Below, one piece after another: positions 1-7,333 of a stretch of DNA of 64,000 nt. Each line of letters begins with the position of its first letter. Position 1 is the first letter of the stretch. The translations under genes were made by a program, and so were the position numbers. Under the pieces are notes generated by a model. That model searched no databases. It was not told the DNA's origin and worked only from the letters and a program-made list of their open reading frames with translations. Origin of the DNA: an uncultured Bacilli bacterium (lineage in GTDB: Bacteria > Bacillota_I > Bacilli_A > RF39 > UBA660); assembly GCA_934177995.1 (NCBI GenBank), contig CAKPPW010000001.1, positions 1 to 64,000 on the forward strand, given 5' to 3'.

Positions 1-63
1 TTAAGTGAACGTCGTGGAGATGGAGCTTTAACTGTTATCTTAAAATTAGTAGAAGAAGCTTAG
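1..63 (+). CDS. C-terminal end of an unidentified protein (partial)
   Basis: The window opens inside a reading frame that gives about 20 residues (beginning LSERRGDGAL and ending KLVEEA) before a TAG stop. The start lies outside the window, and too little is visible to assign a family. The same strand continues with a terminator-like hairpin overlapping the stop, which supports this being a true gene end. Confidence 0.6.
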   Translation, partial: LSERRGDGALTVILKLVEEA

Positions 64-77
64 TCTTCTTTTTTTTT
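51..77 (+). terminator. Short Rho-independent terminator
   Basis: A six-base stem AGAAGA (51-56) / TCTTCT (64-69) is followed directly by a run of T to position 77. The stem is short and overlaps the stop codon of the partial gene, so strength is uncertain. Confidence 0.5.
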
Positions 78-120
78 GATTTTTCTGATATAATTTTGTT
101 AGAGAAAGTAGATGATATAA

Positions 121-468
121 ATGACAGAGGTAGTTGTATTTCTTTTGACTTTTTTAGTGATTTTATTAATTTATGAATTAATATTAGTTCGTAAATGCAA
201 AAAAGATAAGAAAAGGAAGAAACCAATTGAAGTTCAATATTTAGTTAATTGCTATAATTTAGATTTAAAGAAAGTTAATTATAAAAGATTATTAAACATA
301 ATAAGTTTTGTTAGTTCACTAGATATTGCTATAGTAGTATCAGTTATAGGACTTACTAATAATTTCTTATTAGAAATTATTATAGGGTGTTTTCTAACTG
401 TTGTTTTAATACTAGCTAGTTATTATATAGTAGGTAAGATTTATCAGAAAAAAGGATATTGCAAGTAA
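121..468 (+). CDS. Small multi-pass membrane protein, unknown function
   Basis: A 115-residue protein with three hydrophobic stretches at roughly residues 5-22, 57-80 and 83-105. A very basic cytoplasmic-type loop (CKKDKKRKK) follows the first helix, which suggests the N-terminus faces outward and that loop inward. The start has a GAGAAAG-type ribosome site a few bases upstream. It stands alone between two terminators and converges with the minus-strand sortase gene. I recognise no family; it could be an accessory envelope protein. The coding call is supported by codon composition like its neighbours and by the terminator just after the stop. Confidence 0.7.
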   Translation: MTEVVVFLLTFLVILLIYELILVRKCKKDKKRKKPIEVQYLVNCYNLDLKKVNYKRLLNIISFVSSLDIAIVVSVIGLTNNFLLEIIIGCFLTVVLILASYYIVGKIYQKKGYCK

Positions 469-499
469 AATATAGACCAGAGATAGGCCTATATTTTTT
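469..499. terminator. Bidirectional terminator between convergent genes
   Basis: The arms AATATAG (469-475) and CTATATT (489-495) pair, with a further CC/GG pair inside and a short loop. T-runs on the plus strand and A-runs on the other side serve both converging genes. The 3' arm overlaps the stop of the sortase gene. Confidence 0.6.
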
Positions 500-1040
500 C
501 ACAGTATATAACTAATTGTTTGGTTTTATCACTTTTACTACAAGTTGTTAGGATTAGTTGTTTAGTATTATCTTTTACTATTTCAATTTTACCAGTTTTA
601 TTTTGTTCCTCACTCTTTTTTAGTATGTATGTAAGTTTTTCATTATTAATATTTAATTCAATTTTATCACCTGTTTTTAATTCATCTAATCTGTTGAAAT
701 AAGCTAGTTTTCCATACCCAGAGTGAGCTGCTAAAATAATTAAAGAATCATTAGTTAAATTTGAGCCATTTAGGATAGTGACATGTTCTTCTACATTATT
801 TCTTTTATCATCTAAAGGATAAATATTTTCTTTTAGATTGATTTTTTTGATAGATAAAATTGCTAATGAATCATTATTAATTTCTTTAGTGTTTACTTCA
901 TCTTTTTTAATAGAGGCGGTATTAGTTACTCTTTCAATGTTATCAGTTTTAATTGTGGTAGATTTTATATTGTTATTTTGATAGATACAAAAGCAGAAGA
1001 CTACGTAACTAGTAAGTAGTAAAACTAGTTTCTTTTTCAT
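489..1040 (-). CDS. Sortase-family transpeptidase with Gln in place of the catalytic Arg
   Basis: A 183-residue membrane-anchored protein: an N-terminal hydrophobic anchor (about residues 4-20), a polar linker, then a sortase fold. The family signatures ILSIKKINL (about 61-69), AAHSGYG with His106 and ILTTC with Cys167 are visible. Sortases cleave an LPxTG-like signal and join the surface protein to the wall or to another pilin using a Cys-His-Arg triad. Here the stretch after Cys167 reads SKSDKTKQLVIYC, so the position where Arg is expected is Gln175, and no Arg occurs after the Cys. The start ATG overlaps the TAA of the upstream adhesin gene (TAATG), so translation is probably coupled and the adhesin is the likely substrate. 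Activity is uncertain because of the missing Arg. Confidence 0.88.
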   Translation of the reverse strand: MKKKLVLLLTSYVVFCFCIYQNNNIKSTTIKTDNIERVTNTASIKKDEVNTKEINNDSLAILSIKKINLKENIYPLDDKRNNVEEHVTILNGSNLTNDSLIILAAHSGYGKLAYFNRLDELKTGDKIELNINNEKLTYILKKSEEQNKTGKIEIVKDNTKQLILTTCSKSDKTKQLVIYCEKI

Positions 1041-2503
1041 TAGATACTACATCCTATTAATGCTTTAGGAATATTTAAATAAGTATTTGGTACATCTACT
1101 ATGATAATTTCTTCCTTTTTAGGTTTTTCTTCCTTATAATCATAAATCTTATATTTATAATCTTTTGTTTTGTCAATAAAGACTTCAAATGGTTCTATTT
1201 TGCTATAGCCTTCTGTAGTTGTTTTTTGTTTAATAGTATAGTGACCATATGGTAATTCTATAGAAGCTAGTCCATCTTCATCTGTAGTTATAGTATTTAC
1301 TAGTTTTTTATCTTTATTGTAAATTTCAAAGATTACACCAGCTTCACTCTTCATTAGGTTTTTATCACCATAACTTTTTTCTAATATTACTTTTCCTTTA
1401 ATAACTTCATTCTCTAAGGTCATGTCAATACTAGTATGATTTTCATCAAATACTATTTTGTAAAGAGTGTCGTCTTTTTGATAACCAATTCCTGCTTTAT
1501 TTTCTTGAAGATAGTAAGTTCCAAAATCTATTTTAGAGTCCTCTCCTTTACCAATAATTGTTGCCTTACCTTTATCATCAAAAGTAATAACAGTTATCTT
1601 TTCCATCTTTTCATTGTAAAGAGTGAAAATAGTATCTTGTAAACTAGCATCTCCCTGTCCTGTAAAGTCTTTAGTATCTTTATCTACTTTAGTAAGATTT
1701 AATTGTAGTTCATGGAAACAAAAATTTACTGCTATCTCTAATGGTTTACTATCTCCAAGAGATACAATTTTTTGTGATGTTTCATTATTATAAAATAATG
1801 CTAATTGTCTATTTAAACCATAATTGCTGTAAAATTTTTGAGTGTAACATTTTGCTTCTTTCTTTTTAATAGTAAATGTATTGTCAGTTAATGTACTGTC
1901 ACTATCAAGTACAGTAGTAAAGTTTGGTAAAACACCAGTTGTATCTGTTATTGATATTTGTTTACCAACAAGTGCATGATAAGTACTATTAGTAAAACTT
2001 GGTTTTCGTTTACTATCTTTAATTAATCTTTCTATTTCATTTCTTTCATTATTAAGAATATCAATTTTATTTCCATTTAAAGTATCAGTAAAATAGAAAC
2101 TGTTATTCTTATCTACTGTTTCCCAAATCATCATTTGTGTAATAGCATACCATTTAGCATCAGTGTGATCTTTGTATAAGTAACCGAATGCTACTAAATC
2201 AGTTATTCTTTGCCATGTATCTTTGTCATAGATATTCTGTTCTTCTACTCCTTCATACGTTGAACTGCTTCCTTGAAAAACCTTAAATGGTTCTAGACAG
2301 TATGCTGCACTGCTATCCCCAACTCTACGATAAAACCTTGCTTTTTGATAGTATTTAGTACTAGTGCTTCTATCATACCTTACCATGTATATGTCTCTGA
2401 CATATTCACCTTCATAGAAACTATTTGTTTTAGCATATACTTTGGTAGTGTTACATAAGAAGAATATACTGGTAATTGTTAAGAATAATAATATTTTTCT
2501 CAT
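1040..2503 (-). CDS. Thioester-domain surface adhesin with two Cna-B-like domains; sorting signal lacks a membrane anchor
   Basis: A 487-residue secreted protein. A signal peptide covers about residues 1-24. A thioester (TQxA-type) domain follows: Cys69 in AAYCLEPF and Gln123 in ITQMMIW are the pair that forms the internal Cys-Gln thioester used for covalent host binding in this family. Two SpaA/Cna-B-like beta domains cover about 267-366 and 370-457. The C-terminus reads VDVPNTYLNIPKALIGCSI and stops: VPNT resembles a sortase motif, but the usual Gly, the 20-residue hydrophobic helix and the basic tail are absent. A strong AAGGAGG site precedes the start, and the stop overlaps the sortase start. 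It was probably an anchored adhesin or pilin; how it is retained now is unclear. Confidence 0.85.
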   Translation of the reverse strand: MRKILLFLTITSIFFLCNTTKVYAKTNSFYEGEYVRDIYMVRYDRSTSTKYYQKARFYRRVGDSSAAYCLEPFKVFQGSSSTYEGVEEQNIYDKDTWQRITDLVAFGYLYKDHTDAKWYAITQMMIWETVDKNNSFYFTDTLNGNKIDILNNERNEIERLIKDSKRKPSFTNSTYHALVGKQISITDTTGVLPNFTTVLDSDSTLTDNTFTIKKKEAKCYTQKFYSNYGLNRQLALFYNNETSQKIVSLGDSKPLEIAVNFCFHELQLNLTKVDKDTKDFTGQGDASLQDTIFTLYNEKMEKITVITFDDKGKATIIGKGEDSKIDFGTYYLQENKAGIGYQKDDTLYKIVFDENHTSIDMTLENEVIKGKVILEKSYGDKNLMKSEAGVIFEIYNKDKKLVNTITTDEDGLASIELPYGHYTIKQKTTTEGYSKIEPFEVFIDKTKDYKYKIYDYKEEKPKKEEIIIVDVPNTYLNIPKALIGCSI

Positions 2504-2533
2504 AAATTCCCTCCTTTTTTCTTAACGGGATTT

Positions 2534-2562
2534 ACAATAACATAAGTTAATTTAGAATGCAA
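2534..2562 (-). promoter_or_regulatory. Promoter for the adhesin–sortase pair
   Basis: On the minus strand, TTGCAT (plus 2557-2562) and TATTGT (plus 2534-2539) are separated by 17 bases, upstream of the AAGGAGG ribosome site of the adhesin gene. Confidence 0.45.
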
Positions 2563-2565
2563 AAG

Positions 2566-2608
2566 GGGAAAATTGCAAATTCAGACTTTTTTTAGGCTGA
2601 AAATGGCA
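2566..2608 (+). repeat. 43-bp intergenic element, copy 1
   Basis: This stretch can be aligned without gaps to 49879-49921 upstream of recA. It shares GGGAAAAT at one end, AAATTC in the middle and a perfect 12-base end CTGAAAATGGCA, about 30 of 43 positions overall. No protein is encoded. Function unknown. Confidence 0.5.
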
Positions 2609-2620
2609 CTGGCTCTCTAG

Positions 2621-2638
2621 GAATTTACAAAATTCGGT
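2621..2638 (+). repeat. Palindromic GAATTTA-type motif, copy 1
   Basis: GAATTTACAAAATTCGGT is an imperfect inverted repeat (GAATTT/AAATTC). A second copy sits at 2653-2670 and a third, with three substitutions, at 49850-49867 before recA. Confidence 0.45.
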
Positions 2639-2652
2639 ACTTTTTATACCCT

Positions 2653-2670
2653 GAATTTACAAAATTGGCA
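2653..2670 (+). repeat. Palindromic GAATTTA-type motif, copy 2
   Basis: GAATTTACAAAATTGGCA shares its first 14 bases with the motif at 2621-2638, 32 bp away, and lies just upstream of the fhs promoter. It may be an operator half of a tandem pair; no regulator is identified. Confidence 0.4.
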
Positions 2671-2696
2671 TCTTGCAAAAAAATTTTAAAAATTTG

Positions 2697-2705
2697 TGAT
2701 ATACT
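2697..2705 (+). promoter_or_regulatory. Extended -10 promoter for fhs
   Basis: TGA directly followed by TATACT (2700-2705) forms an extended -10 element. A TTGCAA further upstream (2673-2678) is too distant (21 bases) to be a normal -35. Confidence 0.4.
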
Positions 2706-2730
2706 ACTAGTTAAAAGGAAAGTGATGTTA

Positions 2731-4326
2731 ATGACAGATATAGAAATATGTAATAATACTAAGTCTAAACCTATAAAAGAGATAGCTAAAAAACTTAATC
2801 TTACTGATGATAATCTTATTTTATATGGTAATGATAAAGCTAAAGTAAAAAAAGAAATAAGTAGTAAGAAAGGTAAACTTATATTAGTAACAGCTATGAG
2901 TCCTACTCCTTATGGAGAAGGTAAAACAACGGTAAGTATTGGCCTTGCTGATGCTTTTTCTAGGCTTGGAGAGAAAGTATCACTAGCTTTAAGACAACCA
3001 TCTTTAGGACCTGTCTTTGGTTTAAAAGGAGGAGCTACTGGTGGAGAATATAGTCAAGTAGTACCAATGACTGATATAAACTTACACTTTACTGGTGATT
3101 TTCATGCTATTACTTCTTGTAATAATCTAGTAAGTGCTGCTATTTATAATCATATAGAGCAAGGTAATAGTCTTGGCTTTTCGAAAATACTATTTAAAAG
3201 AGCCGTAGATATGAATGATAGGTGTCTAAGAAATATAACTTTAACTTGTAATAAAAAAGAATATAATGATAGTTATACAATTACATCTGCTAGTGAAATA
3301 ATGACACTATTTTGTCTAGCTTCTTCTTTAAACGACTTAAAAAAAAGACTGGGTAATTTATTACTAGGTCTAGATAAAGATGGTAATCCCATAACTGCTC
3401 ATGATTTAAAACTAGAAGGAGCCCTAACAGCATTATTAAAAGATGCTTTTTTACCAAATCTTGTTCAAACCTTAGAAGGAACTCCAGCCTTTATTCATGG
3501 TGGTCCATTTGCTAATATTGCTCATGGTTGTAGTAGTATCACTTCTGTTAAATTAGCTTTATCCCTATCAGATTATGTAATAACAGAAGCTGGCTTTGGA
3601 GCAGACTTAGGAGCAGAAAAATTTATGAATCTATTTTGTAATGTAGCAGAAGAAAAACCTTCTACAATTGTTTTAGTAGTTACTATTAGATCAATTCTTC
3701 ATCATGGTAATAATGACTTTAAGAAAGGTCTTTCTAATATAGATGCTCATCTAGAACATCTTGCTAATTATAATGTTCCAATAGTAGTATGTTGTAATCA
3801 CTTTGATACTGATAAAGATGAATATATTGACGAATTAAGAGATTATATTGAATCTAAAGGTTATTCTTTTGCTATAACTGATAGTTATACTAAAGGGGGA
3901 GAAGGTGCTATAGACTTGGCAAATAAAGTAAAGAATCTAGCAAGTAAAGAAACATCATTTACTCCACTTTTAACAGATGATATGACTATTACTGAAAAGT
4001 TAGAAATTCTAGGGGAAAAAGTATATCATGCAAAGAAGATAGATTATACTACTAAAGCTTTAGAAAAACTTAAATTAATTGATAAATTAAATCTAAAATA
4101 TCTTCCTATCTGTGTAGCTAAGACACAGTATTCAATTTCTGATGATGCTAAAAAGTTAGGATTTCCTAAGGATAACAATTTAACGGTTCAAGATATAGTA
4201 ATCAATCAAGGAGCAGGCTTTATCACTATTTTGCTTGGAAAAATAGTTACTATGCCTGGTTTACCAAAAAATCCAAATTATGAAAAAATAGATGTTGTTG
4301 ATAATCAAATAATTGGTATTTTTTAG
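2731..4326 (+). CDS. fhs: Formate–tetrahydrofolate ligase
   Basis: Joins formate to tetrahydrofolate with ATP, giving 10-formyl-THF for purine synthesis, initiator-tRNA formylation and anaerobic one-carbon metabolism in the cytosol. The nucleotide loop TPYGEGKTT (about residues 59-67) and the family-specific run RQPSLGPVFGLKGGATGG (about 88-105) are intact, and the 531-residue length is close to the family norm. An in-frame ATG at 2725 and a longer extension to 2665 exist, but AAAGGAAAG at 2714-2722 sits 8 bases before the ATG at 2731, which I chose. It is transcribed alone from an extended -10 promoter, with repeated palindromic motifs upstream that could be regulatory. Confidence 0.97.
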   Translation: MTDIEICNNTKSKPIKEIAKKLNLTDDNLILYGNDKAKVKKEISSKKGKLILVTAMSPTPYGEGKTTVSIGLADAFSRLGEKVSLALRQPSLGPVFGLKGGATGGEYSQVVPMTDINLHFTGDFHAITSCNNLVSAAIYNHIEQGNSLGFSKILFKRAVDMNDRCLRNITLTCNKKEYNDSYTITSASEIMTLFCLASSLNDLKKRLGNLLLGLDKDGNPITAHDLKLEGALTALLKDAFLPNLVQTLEGTPAFIHGGPFANIAHGCSSITSVKLALSLSDYVITEAGFGADLGAEKFMNLFCNVAEEKPSTIVLVVTIRSILHHGNNDFKKGLSNIDAHLEHLANYNVPIVVCCNHFDTDKDEYIDELRDYIESKGYSFAITDSYTKGGEGAIDLANKVKNLASKETSFTPLLTDDMTITEKLEILGEKVYHAKKIDYTTKALEKLKLIDKLNLKYLPICVAKTQYSISDDAKKLGFPKDNNLTVQDIVINQGAGFITILLGKIVTMPGLPKNPNYEKIDVVDNQIIGIF

Positions 4327-4359
4327 TCATTTTTAACCATACTAATACTGGTGATTATT

Positions 4360-5064
4360 ATGGGATATTTATTAATTCTCGGTAAAGGAATTACATCTAT
4401 TGTTGTATTATTTATTCTTTCTAAAATAATGGGTAGAAAACAAGTCAGTCAGTTAAATGTCTTTGACTATATTATTGGCATAAGTATAGGTTCTATTGCA
4501 GCAGAGATGACTTTAAATAACGATATAAATTTCTATGAAGGAGTATTTGCTATTTCTATCTATGCCATTTTCTCTTATTTAATAACCTTATTAACTAACA
4601 AAAGTATTATTTCTAGAAGATTATTAATTGGTTGTCCAACAGTTATAATAGAAGATGGAAAGCTTAACTATAAATCTTTGAAGAAGAGTAAACTTGATTT
4701 AAATGATTTCTTACAAGAAGCTAGAATTCAAGGATATTTTAATTTAAGTGAGATAGAATATGCTATTATGGAAGCAAATGGTCAAGTTAGTTTTTTACCT
4801 AAAAGTAATGCACAGCCAGTTAAACGTAAGGACTTGAAATTAAAAACATCTTATGAAGGATTATGTTGCAATGCTGTTATAGATGGTAAAATAATGATTA
4901 ATAATTTAAAAGAAATAGGTAAGGATGAAGAATGGTTATTAACAAGATTAAAAAATAATCATTATGAAAATATAGATTCATTAGCTTTAGTTATTTTAGA
5001 TAGTAAAGAAAAAATGACAGTTTTTGAAAAGAATATGGAAAGAGAAGTTAAGGTATTAGAGTAA
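4360..5064 (+). CDS. DUF421 (YetF/YrbG-type) membrane protein
   Basis: A 234-residue inner-membrane protein with three N-terminal hydrophobic helices (within about residues 1-85) and a soluble C-terminal half. The family pattern is clear: LSKIMGRKQVSQLNVFDYIIGISIG-like sequence in the helical part, then LQEARIQGYFNLSEIEYAIMEANGQVSFLP in the soluble domain. The role of DUF421 proteins is not established; in Bacillus some are linked to spore germination or stress. GGTG at 4350-4353 is the only ribosome-site candidate and favours ATG 4360 over the upstream in-frame GTG at 4351. The gene follows fhs by about 30 bases and could be co-transcribed with it. Confidence 0.85.
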   Translation: MGYLLILGKGITSIVVLFILSKIMGRKQVSQLNVFDYIIGISIGSIAAEMTLNNDINFYEGVFAISIYAIFSYLITLLTNKSIISRRLLIGCPTVIIEDGKLNYKSLKKSKLDLNDFLQEARIQGYFNLSEIEYAIMEANGQVSFLPKSNAQPVKRKDLKLKTSYEGLCCNAVIDGKIMINNLKEIGKDEEWLLTRLKNNHYENIDSLALVILDSKEKMTVFEKNMEREVKVLE

Positions 5065-5075
5065 CTTCTTTTTGC

Positions 5076-5104
5076 TTGACAAATATTATTTAAAACCGTA
5101 TGAT
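5076..5104 (+). promoter_or_regulatory. Strong sigma-A-type promoter for the CorA gene
   Basis: A perfect TTGACA (5076-5081), a 17-base spacer and TATGAT (5099-5104), placed 24 bases before the start codon. Confidence 0.75.
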
Positions 5105-5127
5105 GTAGTAGAAAAAGAGGTGGAAAT

Positions 5128-6072
5128 ATGCTAAAGATTTATAATACAGATTTAAATACTAATGAATTTAGAAGATTGAATGATTTTGAAATTGGGTGTT
5201 GGGTTAATTTAGAAAATCCTAATGAGGAGGAAATAGAAAAGGTTTCCTCTTCTCTTGGTATTAAAAAAGACTTTTTAGTAAGTATCTTGGATGATGATGA
5301 AAAGCCTAGAATTGATGAAGAAGAAGGTACTAAGATGCTTCTTTTAGATGTACCAGTTAAAGATAGTAGTAAAGGTTTACATGAGATTAAAACTCTACCT
5401 TTAGCTATCTTAATAGTAAGAAATGATTATATTGTAACAGTATCATTACAAAAGTATGCTTTCTTGGAAGAGTTTTCTAGTGGTAAAGTTAAAGAATTTT
5501 ATACCTATAAGAAGAGTAGATTTGTTATTCAAATAATTTATCGTTTAGCAGTTTTATATTTAAAAATATTACGTGATATTGATAAAAAGATAGAAGATGC
5601 AGAAAGTAAGATTTTGACTGCTACTAAAAATGAGGAGTTAGTAAACTTACTAGCTTTAGAGAATAGTTTAACTTATATAATTACTGCTTTACAAAGTAAT
5701 GGTGTTGTTCTTGATAAGATAAAAAAGGGTAATGTAATAGAAATGTACTTAGAAGATGAAGATTTATTAGATGATGCTATTATCGAAAATAACCAAGCTA
5801 GTAATATGGCTGACCTATATAGAGGAATCCTAAGTAGTACTACTGATACAGTAGCTACTGTTATTTCTAATAATCTAAATGGTATTATGAAATTCTTAGC
5901 TGGTATTACCATTGTTGTATCTATTCCTACTATGGTAGCTTCTTTCATGGGGATGAATGTAAGTTTTGGAGCTTTTTCTCATAATCCTTATTCTTTTTAT
6001 CTACTATTAGGATTATCTTTTTTACTATCAGTTATAGTTGCTATTATTCTTAAGAAGAAAAATATGCTTTAG
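5128..6072 (+). CDS. corA: CorA-family Mg2+/divalent cation transporter
   Basis: A 314-residue protein with a large soluble N-terminal funnel domain and two C-terminal transmembrane helices (about 252-273 and 289-308). The signature GMN tripeptide lies in SFMGMNVSF at about residues 275-277, at the end of the first helix, where it forms the selectivity entrance of the pentameric channel. A basic tail (LKKKNML) follows the second helix, as in the family. AGAGGTGG is well placed before the ATG. It has its own near-consensus promoter. Mg2+ is the usual substrate, but Co2+, Ni2+ or Zn2+ efflux cannot be excluded from sequence. Confidence 0.93.
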   Translation: MLKIYNTDLNTNEFRRLNDFEIGCWVNLENPNEEEIEKVSSSLGIKKDFLVSILDDDEKPRIDEEEGTKMLLLDVPVKDSSKGLHEIKTLPLAILIVRNDYIVTVSLQKYAFLEEFSSGKVKEFYTYKKSRFVIQIIYRLAVLYLKILRDIDKKIEDAESKILTATKNEELVNLLALENSLTYIITALQSNGVVLDKIKKGNVIEMYLEDEDLLDDAIIENNQASNMADLYRGILSSTTDTVATVISNNLNGIMKFLAGITIVVSIPTMVASFMGMNVSFGAFSHNPYSFYLLLGLSFLLSVIVAIILKKKNML

Positions 6073-6078
6073 TTCTTA

Positions 6079-6107
6079 TTTACAAATTACTAATTTTGTG
6101 GTATAAT
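6079..6107 (+). promoter_or_regulatory. Promoter with extended -10
   Basis: TTTACA (6079-6084), 17-base spacer and TATAAT (6102-6107) preceded by TGG. It drives the gene at 6134. Confidence 0.7.
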
Positions 6108-6133
6108 ATGCAATACTTATGGGGGGGAAAATT

Positions 6134-7303
6134 ATGAGTGTGAATATTGCTAAATATAATGAAATTATTGATAAGGCTAATAAATGTGTAAATTGGTTTG
6201 AAAAACTAGATGTAAAAAATAATAGAGTTGATTTGTATCTAGGTAATGGTGATATATTAAATATTAGATTTCCAGAAGCTAGTATAGCTCATTTATTGGG
6301 CTTTAATCTTTCTTATTTAAATATGACAAATAAGTTTAGAAGAGATGTAGTTAGTTATGATAAATTAAAATACATATTAAAAGAACCATATGTATTTCAA
6401 AAATTGCTGGTAAGTAAAACAATTAGTATTGAAAATATGTTCTCTGATTCTATTGACCAAAAACTTTCAGTCTTTAAAGATAATCTTTCTGTTAGAACTG
6501 ATGATATATATTGTGTTATAAAATATGATAATGAAAAAACATATCAATCTATAAATGTACCTGATGTTTATGACTATTATGTTATTAGAAAAAAGGATTC
6601 TAATTATTTAGTTTTAGGATTAGTGAAAAATGGTAATGTATATAATCCTGCAACATCTAGATTATATGATGATGAAGAAAAATTCAATGAATTTATGAAT
6701 AGAGTGGCTAGAAAACAGGAAATTACATATCCACATTTACTTAATATTAACAATCCATATCGTGACTATAAAGTGAATGCTTTTTTCCCACTTTCCGAAA
6801 AAGAACGTGTACTTAATAGCATAATAGGTATATCTCAAAAGTACTCAGCCACTCCTGCTGTTGCTAGAGATTATGCATTTACTATTAATAAGTTCAAAAA
6901 TGTTAGAGAAGATAAAACGCTTAATTTAAATGTTTTAAGATTGTTATCTGATTGTATTAAGAGTGGAACTCCACTTGATGGTAATACCATAGGTCAAATT
7001 TGTGGAAATTCTGATATTCCTGAAATTATTTCAACATTAATAGATGTTTGTAATGATAGTTTATGCACTGGTTTAATTAGTGATTCTGGAAAACAAGGTT
7101 ATTCTGCAATAGAAGCTCGAAATAATGAACTTAATATTAGAGCAAATCAATTAGAGTTAGAATTAGCGGAAGAAAAGCAGAAAAATCAAATGATGGAACA
7201 ACAGATTAGTCAATTACTTGATGGGAATGCAGCATATAAAAGTCAATTAGATGTTTATGATCAGGCTTATCAGAAAGTTATGACACTTAGAAAACCTAAA
7301 TAG
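6134..7303 (+). CDS. Unknown protein; possible PBECR4-like nuclease-fold N-terminus and coiled-coil C-terminus
   Basis: A 389-residue protein with no signal peptide or membrane segment. The N-terminal half has the layout of the PBECR4 group (barnase/EndoU/colicin-like fold of phage and toxin contexts): LYLGNGDILNIRF, then AHLLGF with a conserved-looking His, and later DYYVIRKKDSNYLVLGLV followed by PATSRLY. The C-terminal third (about 325-385) is a Glu/Lys/Gln-rich coiled coil. A seven-G run makes a strong ribosome site for ATG 6134; the upstream in-frame ATG at 6119 overlaps that run and is unlikely. It is a monocistronic unit with its own promoter and terminator. The family assignment is tentative, based on pattern memory only; function is unknown. 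Confidence 0.75.
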   Translation: MSVNIAKYNEIIDKANKCVNWFEKLDVKNNRVDLYLGNGDILNIRFPEASIAHLLGFNLSYLNMTNKFRRDVVSYDKLKYILKEPYVFQKLLVSKTISIENMFSDSIDQKLSVFKDNLSVRTDDIYCVIKYDNEKTYQSINVPDVYDYYVIRKKDSNYLVLGLVKNGNVYNPATSRLYDDEEKFNEFMNRVARKQEITYPHLLNINNPYRDYKVNAFFPLSEKERVLNSIIGISQKYSATPAVARDYAFTINKFKNVREDKTLNLNVLRLLSDCIKSGTPLDGNTIGQICGNSDIPEIISTLIDVCNDSLCTGLISDSGKQGYSAIEARNNELNIRANQLELELAEEKQKNQMMEQQISQLLDGNAAYKSQLDVYDQAYQKVMTLRKPK

Positions 7304-7304
7304 A

Positions 7305-7333
7305 AAAAGCCTCTGCTCTATGCAGGGACTTTT
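7305..7333. terminator. Bidirectional terminator
   Basis: AAAAG-c-CTCTGC (7305-7316) pairs with GCAGGG-a-CTTTT (7322-7333), with one mismatch and one G-T wobble. It separates the gene ending at 7303 from the convergent FemAB-like gene. Confidence 0.7.
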
